From NCBI RefSeq assembly GCF_009870125.1, contig NC_046683.1, positions 54,513,869-54,577,868 of the forward strand: a stretch of 64,000 nt of DNA. The letters run 5' to 3'. Positions within the stretch are counted from its first letter, which is position 1, and each line of letters opens with the position of its first letter. The notes under the pieces were generated by a model. It worked only from the letters and a program-made list of their open reading frames with translations. It did no database searches and had not been told where the DNA came from. The DNA comes from Drosophila pseudoobscura (Eukaryota; Arthropoda; Insecta; Diptera; Drosophilidae). This document shows positions 20,201 through 32,048 of this stretch, piece after piece. A program made the translations under genes and the position numbers.

Positions 20201-23200
20201 CTCGCCCGACTGATTCGTGTACGACATGGAGCTGGTGTTGCTCTCCGTGTGCAGCAGCTTGGCGGAGGAGACGCGCTTCTGCTGTGTGGCGGCTGTGCCG
20301 TGCATAAAAGTGTTCTCCGGACTGCAGCTCAGGATGAGCGACTCCTGCACCAAGAGTTGGCATTAGAATGGATTGATATTCTTGGATTTAAGTAGGTGTG
20401 TGTGTGTGTGTGTGTGTGGGGGGTGGGGTTGGTTGTGTATGAGTTTAAAGGGATTTAAAGCTTTCAATTAACCAAGGTTCAAGCTACTCGTAAATATAGT
20501 ACAACATTTTTATGGGGATAAACGCTCAAACTCAACTCAAATTCTACATACAAATTTACTGATTGTTTTTTTTCATACTTTTTACTTTTACTCTCGTTTC
20601 AAATTAGCTGGGGGTTTATTGGGTTGGGTTGGGCTTGGGTTAGTCCGTGAATACGGGGTGGCAGAGAGTAAATAAAATTCAACAGTTGATAGTACTTCTA
20701 CGGCAGCGCACAGTGGGTGAAATTACATACATACATATAGTGAGTATGTATGTATATTTATTTAATATTCGAATTCCAATTGGTTTTAGGTTCTACGTTG
20801 TGAAATATTGTACACCTGCTTTCCAAACCCATTATAGAACAACTGGAAACTCTTAAATTATTTAATTATTTTTTTTTTAGTTTTTAAAAATAAAAAAACT
20901 AATTAAAAACGGATCATACACATACACTGGAGGACATCTATAAGCAAGATTTCCTGTTTTACCCACTGTGCAGCGAGGGGAGTGGGTGAATTAAAAAATA
21001 TACAATGACAAAAAGAGAACTAAATCATTTGATGGCCTACCCATAGGTACTATATATGTATGTATGTACAATAATGATGCCAAATATCTATGAGTCCTAG
21101 GGAAGCTGTCGCAAAGCTATTGGGTGGAGTGCGTTAGGTCGTTTAAAATTCGAAATCTGAAAACTCTACAAATCAAATGGACTATTCCGCAACGCATTAA
21201 ATACTACAAAGGACGAGCATTTGATCAGATTTCGTACACAACTACAAAGAAGGCATGGCAAGAGCCAGAGCCATGGTAGTATAAAAAATATATATTTAAA
21301 TTCAATAAAAAAACCAACTTGTTAAGATTTAAAATTGATAGGAGCCGCAAAACGGGATTTAAAGTGTTTGTTTAAGCAATAATTTACAATTGTTATACAG
21401 AGAGAGAGAGAGAGTGAGAGAGAGAGATTAAGAGGCCAAACAGCAAATTAAATGTGATTAGTACTAGTAGAAGATATAGTAGATATAACAATAACTGAAA
21501 TCAAATCAATTTCGTAACAGTGTGCGAGTGGGAAAGGAGAATATACAGCGAGAGAGAGAGAAAGAGAGAGAGAGTAGTTGTAGTTGTAGTTAAGAGGGGA
21601 AGCCCACAAACCACGCGGCAGACGACAGGCGGCAACTGTTCATTTAACATATTGGTATTTAATATTTCGATTCGATCGTGTACATAAGTACACATGTACA
21701 TATGTACATATGTATCGTTTAAACGATACTCTAGAAACAGATGGAGACGGAGTCGGAGTCTGAGTCAGAGAAGATGACTGACTCAATAGTTGTTTTGCTT
21801 GTTGTATTGTATTTCATTGAGAGCGTTTCCTGGGCAAAAGTGATGTTCAGAAGTTCAGAATGTTCAGAATTCAAGGATTCGATATGGGGTACCCACCCGT
21901 CCAAGGGGGAGTGGAGGGCGGGCACAAATCAAAGATATTAAATACGTGTATATGTTAATATAGTTTAGAAGCCATACCTTGAAGCAAAATAGGCTGTGGG
22001 GCATGCACTCTCTCTTTCCAAAGCACCGGCTTACCTTTCCGGCATCATCTGGCAGCAGTTCGTGCACCTGGCCACTGCTTCCGTTTCCGTTTCCGCTGCC
22101 ATTGCTGTTGATGCTAATGTATCTGGCCACCTCCGGCATTTGGTCCGCCTCGGAGCCATATCCATTGCACAGAGCCTTGCTGGAGGTTTGCAGAGTACTC
22201 AACGAAGACAACGAGTCCTGCTGGGTGGTGGCGAGAGCAGAGGCTGTAATAAAGAGCGATCATTAGGGGTGGGGTTCCAGGCCACATTCTCCTGCTCCTC
22301 ATGCTTCTCATTCTCCTCAATGGGTTACCTGAGGTCCGTTGTATATCCTTCAGGCCCTGCTCGATGTGCGTGCTGAGCACCGAATTGGATCGCGTCCGAA
22401 CGCTACTCTGCTCTGGCAGCTGATACACATACAATTCTTTGGCGGTCTGCGTGCGCAGCTTGTCCTCGTCCCCAACCAGCTGGCGTATCTGCGAGTTCCA
22501 GAGCTCGCACACCAGCATCAGGCTCGGCTGGAGCGGGCAGAGGGTGGCCAGCTTGTGCTTCAGATCTCCATACTTGCACTCCGAGTTGAGGCGCAGTCCG
22601 TACTTGATGGGAACGCTCCCATCGAGCAGGATAACTGGGGTAAGAGTAGGAGTTGTAGTTGTAGTTGGAGTCTTCTAGTTCTGAGGATCTTCCTTACCCA
22701 ACACCTCCAAGTACACATAGTTCTCAACGGGTAGCGGCAGACTGAGTAGACTGAACGGATCGAAGCGGACCGATTCGTGGCCACAACCCAGACAGCTCAC
22801 CTTGGACTTAAGCTGGCCGTAGAAAAGGTCAATGATGATCGACTGATTGCGGGCATGGTGCTGCGACCAGGCTTCGGCGGCCACGATCTTGTCGGGCCGT
22901 CCATTGGAGTCCTTTAGCTCGCTATACGGTTTCTCCATCACCCGGTTGAGGTCCTCGTGCAGGGCATCCAGCAGCCACTCGAGCAGCTCCTGTGTGTCAT
23001 GCTGGCCCCCACCGGCAAACTGTGGCGCATGCTTGTTTACACAGAAGCGAAGCTTCAGTGGAGCCACTGAGCGCGTCGTTGCCGTCCACACCTCCTTGAG
23101 CAGCTCCGCGTAGCGCATGGCCAGCTGTCCGCGGGTGCCCAGCTTGTTGGCCGCGTTCAGCTCGAAGCGGTGCATCTCACGCTGGAAGTACTGGGCCAGG

Positions 23201-26200
23201 GGCTGGGTGTTAAAGAGCACTTGCAGGGCGGCGTTCATGAAGCAGGTGTTGCCTAGATTGTGCAGCCCCGTGGCGCCCGGTGCGTGCACAGACATGATGG
23301 AGCTGCGGGTGAGGCGTCGTCGGTCACCAGGAGCCCCCCCGGTGCCCTGGCCGCTCTGCGCACTGGCCAGCGAGCCAAGCTCCTCTGGCCAGGTCAGGTC
23401 CTTGTTGCGTATCTCCAGCAGCAGCTGGTCGTTGTCGCGAATGAAGAGCTCCTTCAGGCACATGGCATCTTCCTCCAGTAGTATGGCACCGTTGTCCAGC
23501 TGCGGCACGTGCCACAGCCGTATATCCTCCGCCTTGAGGCGCAGCTGCTCGCACAGGAACTCCCCCACCTGACGCACTGTGGCCAAGCGACTGAAGGCCG
23601 CCGTGTAGGCCAGGTAGCGCTTCGGGGGCTGCAGCACACTGCTGGCCGCAATGGCTGCATAGCCACCGCCCGAGGCCAGGACCCCATAGCCGCCGCTTAC
23701 TGTGGAGCCCCAGCTTCCAAGCTGTGCTCCCGCTCCTGCGGCCAGACTCGTCTGAGATGGCTGCGCCTGGTGCAGCAGGATGCGTAGGTTCAAAGGATAA
23801 AGCTCCAGCTCCACATCTGTGTTGGGCGGTTGTATGACCTGGAACAGGAATAGGAACAGGAACAGGAATTACTATCAGGATTGTCGATCAGTGAGAGTGC
23901 GCTTACCTGACGGGGCAATGGCAGATTGTCGCCGTACCAACGATTCAGGGCCTTCCACAGAGATTTGGGCACCAGCTCAAAGTCGTGACTCTGCACGATG
24001 GGCGTGTCCCGCTTCAGGTGGCCGCCCTCGCCGGTGAGGGTGCGCACATTTCGGTAAGGATTGGCCGTGATTAGATTGCTGTTGTCAATGGCCCCCGGAC
24101 GCACGGGACCGCAGTGGCGGCCAGCCGAAATGCCGCTGCTTGCCGAGCCTGATCCAGAGCCAGAGCCCAGCGAGTAGCTATCGTGCTGTTCGAGGCTGTG
24201 GGTGTTGAAGCTCTCGTCGCATACAAGCGCCTCATCCACAGCACTGCGCTGGCTGGCGGTGCGCTTGCAGTAGTCGCAAGTGTGGGCCGTGTGCTGGGTG
24301 TACGACATCCAGTTGAGCCACCAGTCGCGCGATATGAGGTACCAGAACTGGCCAACGCGATACGGACGCCGCTCCTCGCGTCGCAGCCAGCCACGGACGA
24401 TGTCGTTCTCCATGTGCTTGCACTGCGGCCAGAGGCCGAAGACGATGTGGCAAAGCTCGAAGATGAGGTCCAGAAGGGGCTGCATCAGCCGAAGATTGCA
24501 CTCCACGTTCCATAGCATAAAGTCCTCGGCCGTCAGGGAGACATTGTCGCGCGTGACGTTGCTGGGTGCCCCGTCCGGACTCTTGCGCTGCCCAAACTCG
24601 AGGAGATCGCTGATGACAAGCTGTTTAGTGAGCTCCTTGTACTGCTGAGAGTCCCGGTTCTCCTTGGCCACAAACAGCAGAACATTGATCATTTGCATGG
24701 TCTCCTCATGGCTCAGCACTCCATCCCGATCCACATCGAATATCTTAAAGCAGACTGCAAAGGGCGAGTGGTGAAATTGAGGGAACGATGCGGATTGGCA
24801 TTAGCAGTACTTACAGCGAGTCCTTTCCACACCTGGTCCACGACAGGCTGCACTTACACCACAGCACAGCTCCTTGAAGTCGATGTGGCCATCGCGATTC
24901 TCATCGAAGGCATTGAAGAGTCCGGCCAGTGCATTCTTTGGTATGGGGGGGCTGATCAGGGGGCCAAGAAACTGCAAATCGATTTGGCCATTCTGGGAAG
25001 TATTCTTCAAACGCCAGAACTCTTTCTCCAGATCTCCAATGTCCTGCATAAAAGTCAAAAATTAATTAAATGCAAATTCTGGTTCCGTCCCCAAATCCCT
25101 CTCACCTTTTCCTCCAAATGTGTGACTCCAGCCAGGCTCTGATAGAATGTGGGCGTCTCAAGCTCTGAGGTGAGGCTAACGCAATTATCGGCGAGGAGCC
25201 ATTTGGAAAGAACGGTGGCGTTGCGATGCTTCACAATCCAGTCCTGAAACTGCTCGAAATTGACACGTTCGCTTTGCGCAAACAAGGAGACACTTTCGAA
25301 CGGAGCCAAATTCACGTTGCGCACATAGTCCGACTTGACGATGTAGGTGCCAGAGTCGTTGCAGTAGAGGTTCCACAGGAATCTATGGGGAATGAGGGCG
25401 TTAAATTCGGCAAAATACCGGCAAAGTATGTCAGATCACTCACTTGGTTTTCTCCTCCTGGGAGCCGCGAGTGATCAGCACCAGTCCGCAGAGCAGGTCC
25501 TTGAAGGAGATGCCGCGTTGGGTGCCACCGCAGGCGGCATAGAGCATGTCAGTGATCTTCGGCGGCACGCCCTCGCACAGAACGTCCTGCTGGAAGGCAT
25601 TGCGGCTGAGGTAGAGTCGTCCCACGCCCGCCGACTTCTTAAAGGCATCCTTGAGGCGTCGCAGCTCCGTGTCGCTCACTAAAATGGAAATCAATGAGTA
25701 ATAGCTGTTGAATTGAATAATTAAATGGGTGGTTTATCCCATCCCAAAGCGGAGCCCCCCCCTCCACTATAAATACGAGTATAATTTTGATGAGTGATTT
25801 TTCACACCCCGAATCGGCGTGTCAGTCCCCCATTGTGACGTCAGTGCAGATCACAATGATTGATTGTAAAACTTAATTTATGGGAATCTTACTTTAGTGT
25901 GTATTTAATACTGATCCACACTAGAAGTTGGAATGCGTTTCTTTTCATTGCATATGTACATTTGAACATATGTACATGTGTTCTTCTACATCCTTACCGT
26001 TATCCGTGAATCACAATTGCATATGGACACACAGACACATTCTGCGATAATTAAAAATCGTAACTCAAAACGGTTTACCGACCAAAGAACCAACGGTACA
26101 GTGAAAAGTAGGAAGACCACATGAACGCCACATCGAAGTTTGTATACTCTGTGGAATAAATGCTGTGCATGTTTGAAATACTAAAAGCAAGATTATTCTA

Positions 26201-27558
26201 AGCCGCGTAAGATTCGTTTGTACATACATATGTAATTGCTAACGCATGCCATTACATCGAGCCATACAACGGGATTCCAATCCCAAAGAGAGCAAGCGTG
26301 TGCATGTGCGAGAGAGAGCAATCAATTGCCGGTATTCAAATATTGAATACCAGTCGAGGTGAGAGTGTTTGCAACGGTAAGTACTCGAGAGACGGCCACA
26401 ATTGATAACCGCGAATTGAGCGGCGTGCAAATGAAATGCAATGCGGAATAATTTGAGCAACTGCAAAATAGCAGAGAGAATTATGCGACGTCACGGAAAC
26501 GGAATTTTATTGAAAAGCTGCAATTCTGCTTCATGTTCTCTGTTTTCTGGCTTGCATGCAAGCATTAATTTCCATTTTCTTTCCCCTCCCGCCGCCCGCC
26601 TTCCCATTCTTTTGCTTTCTGCTTTTTATTGGAAGCGAACAACCGGTCGCTGTGTCTAATAAGAAACACACGCACGCAGGGCCTTAGATGGGGGAGGGGG
26701 TCTTATCAGTAGCATTCGGGTGTTTTTCTTTTTTTGCTCTTGCTAGAACCTAAAGGGGGAAAGAATAAAGTGCGCTAAAGCAGTGTTTTTGTGGATCGAA
26801 AGATTCGCATGGCTAAAATAATCTATACCCTAAGAAAGATTACGAGTTGATAGTATGTATACATATATGCAGCACCATTGTCCCTGAACGTGTTCACAAG
26901 AAGATCTTGCAACTAACAAATAAGAGTACAAGCATTCATAATTTATCCGCAAAATTCCAAGTTATCCGAAACCGCAATGTGTTCCCCAAGCACAGCGTGC
27001 GCTGCACTCGCTGGCTAGTCAACTGTTTCTGCTTTTTGCTGCTTTGTTGTTTCCCATCCCCCACGCCACCCCCTTGGTGGTACGACCAGTAGCAAGGCGG
27101 CGGGTGGCTAAGCTTTTCTATTGTGACGTCACTGGCGACAGAGACGCAAATACCCCCACACTGAGAAACAGAACAGACACGGCACACACAAATGCAAGTG
27201 AAAAGTAATAAGATGGAAAAAGTCCCGAAAAAAACGGAAAGGGAGAGGGAGTGGAGAACGTGAGTGAGTGAGTTGACCAGCAGCAAGCATGGAGGTAGAA
27301 TGGGAGCACAACAATAGAATCGATAAGGCGCAGTTACACCTGTGTTGGTGGGCAGTAGAATTGTTTTTGTTTTTAGGCTTCCAGAACTGACGTCGATTCG
27401 TGTCGTAGTGACCCATTTTAAGTGGCGGCCAGCGCGGAAGGTGCTGTGCTGGTCAATTGATGGAGCCAACACTAACAGGCTTTGAAGGTTAATCACTTAC
27501 TACGTTTGACTGCATCCTCGTAGCTGATGCAGGCATGTTTCGACTCCTTTGTGCCCAT
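17226..27558 (-). CDS. Usp32: Usp32, ubiquitin carboxyl-terminal hydrolase with EF-hands
   Basis: Fourteen coding exons join in frame on the minus strand: 27501-27558, 25444-25678, 25106-25382, 24815-25043, 23907-24754, 22698-23838, 22329-22634, 22035-22243, 19662-20344, 19430-19599, 19186-19373, 18939-19124, 17569-18078 and 17226-17507. The sum is 5322 bases, 1773 residues plus stop. The protein matches human USP32 along its length. An N-terminal region starting MGTKES precedes EF-hand loops (DENRDGHIDF and DVDRDGVLS). A DUSP domain follows (exon 23907-24754), then a ubiquitin-like segment, then the USP catalytic domain. The Cys box (NLGNTCFMN) places the nucleophile at about residue 748, and the His box (GGHYISYA) the base at about 1690. 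A long linker splits the catalytic domain, as in USP32. It removes ubiquitin from proteins; the human enzyme acts at Golgi and endosomes. The end (KKLCAIS) resembles the human CVLQ tail, a prenylation-type CaaX. The gene is CG8334 in D. melanogaster as I recall. Confidence 0.95.
18487..18658 (-). repeat. SINE-like dispersed repeat fragment
   Basis: On the minus strand this starts with TTAGGTTAGGTT, then a GGCGGTAGCCTGGGG-like box, then a GCTCACTTAGAC box. I know this succession from dispersed SINE-like repeats of flies, which begin with TTAGGT repeats and a CAGCCCGA-like box. It lies in the Usp32 intron 18079-18938. The TTAGGT units are not a telomere. The assignment is by memory of the pattern and needs a repeat-library search. 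Confidence 0.4.
18730..18917 (+). mobile_element. INE-1/DINE-1-like Helitron fragment
   Basis: The stretch contains in order the blocks GAGATCAAGGCGCTCAT, GACATGGCTATCTCGACTCGG, CTAGTGATGCTGA, GGGTCGGAAACGCT and CTCTTCGAGTACCGGG. This order is the hallmark of INE-1 (DNAREP1/DINE-1) copies throughout Drosophila genomes. The copy is truncated and lies in a Usp32 intron, ending only about 20 bases from the splice donor that follows the exon 18939-19124. The middle TATA-rich block of the family is reduced to a short GA run. Confidence 0.6.
20345..22034. other. Long Usp32 intron
   Basis: This 1.69-kb intron separates the exons 22035-22243 and 19662-20344. It holds a GT repeat (about 20396-20418), GA repeats (about 21401-21426 and 21550-21573) and AT-rich DNA. 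I saw no extra exon: the flanking exons join in phase 0 without one, giving a continuous reading through the USP insert. Confidence 0.7.
25679..27500. other. First intron of Usp32
   Basis: This 1.82-kb intron separates a 58-base coding first exon from the rest. It is AT-rich and holds no supported exon on either strand. The splice phase (one base) joins exactly to give the conserved Lys-Arg-Met-Ser-Asp stretch matching the start of human USP32. Confidence 0.75.
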
Positions 27559-28428
27559 AATAAAGTTATGTGCGGGGGTGCGACTGCGACGACGGCAAAT
27601 ACGTGGGGTGCTGCTGCTGCGTCGTCTCGGGCTTCACTTTTCACATTTGTTTTCGTTTTTTGTGGACCGTTGCAATTGAGGCTCGACTGTATGACGCGGA
27701 CTAGCGGGGGAAAGAAGGGCCTGGAGCCTGGAATCGCAATCTGGATTTCACCTGTCTCAGCAAATGCGATGGGGCGATGGGGCACAAGTATGTGGAGTCC
27801 ACATTTCTACACATTTGCTACATAATGGAAGAAAAAAAGTGGGTATGGACAACAGGCAACCAGTGTGACCGCGGATTTATCGTTAAAAATATACCGTCCG
27901 ACCCTCAGAAATATACCAAAATATACAGTCTTATTTTAAAATTATACCGTTAATATACTGACGAATTCATGTTCTATTTTACATATTCCTCGTTTTTAAG
28001 ATTCCGTGGAATATTACTAGCTATATAGAACATTTAGCCATGCCCACATAATTTTATTTTATTAGTGAATCTATTTTCTACTTGAATGGCCTATTCCAAA
28101 TAATTGCTTTTATTGGATATCTATAAACCGTTGAAAATAAAATTTCATAGATCAAAATATACCCTTATATACCTTAATTTTAACCTCCAAAAATACCGAA
28201 AAGTATTTAAGTACCGGTCATAAAAAGTGCTGAATATTTTGCATGTAACCAGCTGACTGACCTGCCAACTCAACTTAAGCCGAGCGGTGTGAATGGCTAA
28301 ATAAAAACTAGATCAAGAAATTATATTTCCCCCAAAACCTCACCTTTGCCATGGCTGTCTATTCTTAGCTCGAGCATCAAACCTGGAAATACGGATACGG
28401 ATTCATTCCTTTCGGCATATCCTTTCAC
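27559..28428. promoter_or_regulatory. Divergent promoter region between Usp32 and the small ORF/SuUR unit
   Basis: The region holds a perfect Ohler motif 1 (revcomp of 27861-27871 reads CGGTCACACTG), the site bound by M1BP in Drosophila housekeeping promoters. It is in the orientation for Usp32. Over 27889-28210 there are many copies of a TATACC core (for example AAATATACCGTC and AAAAATACCGAA), which match the Ohler motif 6 consensus KTYRGTATWTTT in reverse. No TATA box at a fixed distance is evident. A related module lies at 43.2 kb. Start sites are not determined. Confidence 0.55.
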
Positions 28429-28626
28429 ATGCAGATCCTCTACAATTATAGCCCCGGCAACAACGTGGTGGATATACTGAATCCTGAGTACAACGATTTC
28501 GATGGCCCGCCACCGTCAAAGAAGATGATAATTGGCTCCTGCTCGATGTTTGTGATCTTCTCATACCTGAAGCTGCTTTACATACTCGTGGCCATCTACC
28601 TGGCCCTCCATCACGCTCACCACTAA
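28429..28626 (+). CDS. 65-residue single-span membrane peptide upstream of SuUR
   Basis: The ATG at 28429 opens 65 codons with fly-like codon choice, mostly C or G at third positions. The N-terminal half is polar ([20 protein letters not shown], then PPPSKK), followed by one hydrophobic span (about residues 34-60, core [19 protein letters not shown]) and a His-rich end (HHAHH). It looks like a type of small tail-anchored or inner-membrane peptide. I do not recognise a family. The stop codon is only 14 bases before the SuUR start codon on the same strand, too close for a separate SuUR promoter. So either both sit on one bicistronic mRNA, or the downstream gene uses an internal start site within this ORF. 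No intron is needed. Function is unknown. Confidence 0.7.
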   Translation: MQILYNYSPGNNVVDILNPEYNDFDGPPPSKKMIIGSCSMFVIFSYLKLLYILVAIYLALHHAHH

Positions 28627-28640
28627 CGGCCCCCGTGGCC

Positions 28641-31600
28641 ATGTATCACTTTGTGTCCGAGCAGACACCGGAACTGCGGCTCTCGGAGAAGGCACTCGTA
28701 ACCAGCCACGTAACGCAGTATTTAAAGAGCTTCCAGCTCGATGCGGTGAGATTCCTGTACGAACGCCTCACCAAGGGAGAGTTTTGCATCCTCAACGATG
28801 AGAGTGGGCTGGGGAAGTTGGCCTCCGTGGCGGCCCTGCTCAGTGCTCTGGAGCCCACCAAGAAAACGCTGATTGTGCTGCAAAACGACGAACAGCTAAT
28901 CGCGGGCTGGCAGTTTCACCTAAACACACTCACAGATCTCTCCGTCTACACCATTCAGAGTGTCCAAGGTATTTTTTTTTGTCAATCTTCTGTAAAGAAT
29001 TTCACTGTATTAAGTCTTCCCGAAATCTCTGCTTCAGACACCACCGAGTCGCCGCACAGCGTTTATCTGGCCAAATGGAGCAATCTGCGCAGCATCGGGG
29101 ATCTCAGCAAACTTAAATTCGACTACGTCTTTGTGGACAATCGCGGCCATACATTGAACAACCACTTCTGCAACTCGATGCTGGTGAAGCATTTCGAAGG
29201 CAAAGTAAACATTGTTATCTCCAGTGTTGACATAACGGTGAGGAAATCGAAACCCACGTCGTTTCGAATCGAACCACAATCTAGTCGACATTTTCTGTTC
29301 CCTCCTCAGTCTGACGTGAAGCTCCTATACAATGTGTTGCGGCTGGGCGGACGCCTAGAGCATCAGCACAGAAACTTTCAGAGTTTCGATCGCAAGTTCC
29401 ACCTGCCAGACCCCAAAGAAGTGTTCAGCAAGCGCATAGATCTCGAGGAGTACTACAAACAGCGGGGTTTTCTAAGTGAATACATAAAGTAAGCGGCCCA
29501 TTTAAACCCACCTAAAAACCTAAATTTGTAATAAGATGTGTCGTCACAGGGACTTTCGTCTGCGTCGCTTTCGTCACCAGTTCGATCAGAGCCTGCCCCT
29601 CGTGCCGCTTGAGCAATACAAGGCGAATCTGAATCTGTGGCTGGCCTCTAAGAACAGTCAGAGCACGCTCAGTGGCTCCTCGGAAGTCTGCTCCACAGTG
29701 GCATCATCTGTGGAGATCAATCCAGAAGATCCCATAGAAGATCCAGGGAGGGCTGAGCCACTGTCGGAGCATAGCAATGAAGCCGTGATCATGCCGCCCT
29801 TGCTTTTTGAATCATCCGACTCGGAAGATGAGCTAGTGATGGTGCTCCCATCAGATGCTCCCGTTCTCGAGAACAATGCAGTTATGATTGTCTCCAGCGA
29901 CGATTGCGAGATCATTACGTCCCCAAGCACGCCGCCTACGCGCAAGCAATCAAAGGAGTCGCCTTCAATTAAACCGAAGAGGAAATACGTCAAACGCCAG
30001 CCTCCTGCCAAGCAGCCAGAACTTACCGAATCGGAGCCAGAGGACGAAGATAGTTCGAGGCAGAAAACGCGTTCAACTCCTGCTGCTGCTGCTGTATCGC
30101 CTACCGAAAAGACAAGAAAAGTCAATGTTCGGCTGAGGAGAATGTCTTTGGCGGCGCAACAGCGTGAGAGCACGCCACCTAATAACGGAGCAGAACCGCC
30201 GCTGGTGGCTCCCAAGACAGAGCCAACGGCCAAGCGCCGTCAGGTCTTGAGCCCATCATCACCAATAAGACGTCCAGCGACACGCGGAATGCAGCGTCTG
30301 ACGCGCTCCGCAGACGCGAAACTGAACAGCAAATACTTGATGCACAGAATCAGATTGGAAGACTGCAGAAAGACCACGCCCAGGAGACCTAAGGCGGAGT
30401 CTAGTCAAACTCCAAAGACAACCACATCGAGGGGGAAGCAAGAGATCGATGTGCCGCAGGAAACGCCCAAGAGGCGACCAGGTCGTGGTCGACCAGCCAA
30501 AAAAGCAATCGAAGAGAAATCCAACACCAGGACAACACCCAAGGCTGCAGAAGAAACACCCAAGCGAAAACGAGGACGTCAACCCAACAAAGGACCGCAG
30601 GAGAGAGAACCACCCGCTCCCAAATCAAAGGAAACGCCTACCGTAAAGAACTCGAAGATTAAACCCATGGATCCCACACCCCAAGTGGTGAGCAGCAGCT
30701 CTCTGTCCTCTGAATACATGCAGTGCGGGCAAAAGTTGCCGGACAACGTGGATGTTCTGGGTCTGCCCGCCTTTCGCATACCCTTCACGCCCCAGCCGGC
30801 GCCCCTGATGCTACCATCGACCTTCACACTGTTCAGCGACTCGGAAGTGCTGTCCGTTCCCCTGACCAGCCCACAGCAGCGGGAGACTGTGGTCATTAGC
30901 AGCTCCCACGATGAGAGCTCGCTGCCGTGCTCATCCACGACGCAGAGCCGCCGCACGAAGGCACTGAAGCGGAAGCGGAAGCAGGAGACACCGACAAGTG
31001 GCTCCTCACACTTCGGATTGCTGCTCTCGCAGCAGCGAAACCCGATTAAATCCCCGGATATCTTTAGCAACTGCTCGGAAATTTCTCAACTGACGTTGGC
31101 GCAGCCGCCACCGAAGCCCTCGTCTCCCTTCGAGTTCGAAGGCTTCAAGATCTTTGGGTCTGAAGTAAAGCAGTTCCAGCAGCAGCATGCGAAGGCAATC
31201 GTTGGACCTGCCAAGAAGAAGCGCGAACGCTCCTGCCTCGACATCCTAGAGCAGATGTTCGAGCCGCGTCCGCCGGTGACATCCAGCCCCAGGGTCCTAC
31301 CCAGCCTTCCGAATGGAACACAGTCCTTGCAGCTGGAGCAGCAGCAGAACACGCCGAAAATGATAGCCCAACGGCGGCGTTCTTTTGTAGAGGATGACTT
31401 CTTTGAGATTACCAACAACGGGGAGTTTGGCAGCCGCCTGCGCATCAACTCATCGGGTGATGTGTCACCTGTCCAGCAGGAACGCGCTACGCAATCGAAC
31501 AAGATCACCAACTATCTGATTAGCTCGGGGCCAGAGAAGTCGAGCACCAGCAACAATCGCACATCTGCCACGCAAACGTTGCGCAAATCTCCCAAAGCCG

Positions 31601-31803
31601 CCAGCAAGTCCACCCAGTCTACGAAGTTGACGCGTTGGTTTGGGGCCGCCTTTGGAGTCTCCTCCCAGAACAGCTCCATATCCGAGTCCCTGAGTGCACC
31701 CAGCACCCCCATGGCGCCGTCGACGAGCGAGGCAGCTTGTCGGGCACGCTCAGCACGCAGTGCAGGACCAACCAAGAGGAAGCGTTTGGATCTGTACAAG
31801 TGA
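28641..31803 (+). CDS. SuUR: SuUR, Suppressor of UnderReplication
   Basis: Four exons (28641-28968, 29038-29237, 29310-29488, 29550-31803) give 986 residues; the D. melanogaster protein is 962. SUUR binds late-replicating heterochromatin and slows replication forks in polytene cells, acting with Rif1 and PCNA. The N-terminal third resembles a SNF2 ATPase but is degenerate: the Walker A region reads [10 protein letters not shown] instead of DEMGLGKT, and the DEAH box position reads VDNRGH. It is therefore unlikely to hydrolyse ATP in the usual way. The middle is rich in acidic Ser/Asp/Glu and then in basic Lys/Arg/Pro segments with repeated AT-hook-like GRGRP and KRGRQP motifs (about 30460-30600). 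The C-terminal end is basic ([10 protein letters not shown]). The start at 28641 (MYHF) matches the family; an in-frame GTG six bases earlier is not a start. The position next to Usp32 is unlike D. melanogaster as I recall it. Confidence 0.95.
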
Positions 31804-32048
31804 CACTGTCTATACAGGTGGAGTCAGGCAGGAAGGAGGCGATTCAATCAAAATGCATTCATAAGTTAACAGAATTCAGGGAATCCCCCCGCACAGAAAT
31901 TAAGACTCTCTCGCATGTAATTCTATCTAGAAATATCAAAATGGTATAATGTTAACTGTAAAACATTAAGCGAGCCGATTAACTAGCCAATTTAGTGGAA
32001 TATAAATTTTCATTTCTTCCAAGCACATCCGTTTTCTGAATGGGGCCC

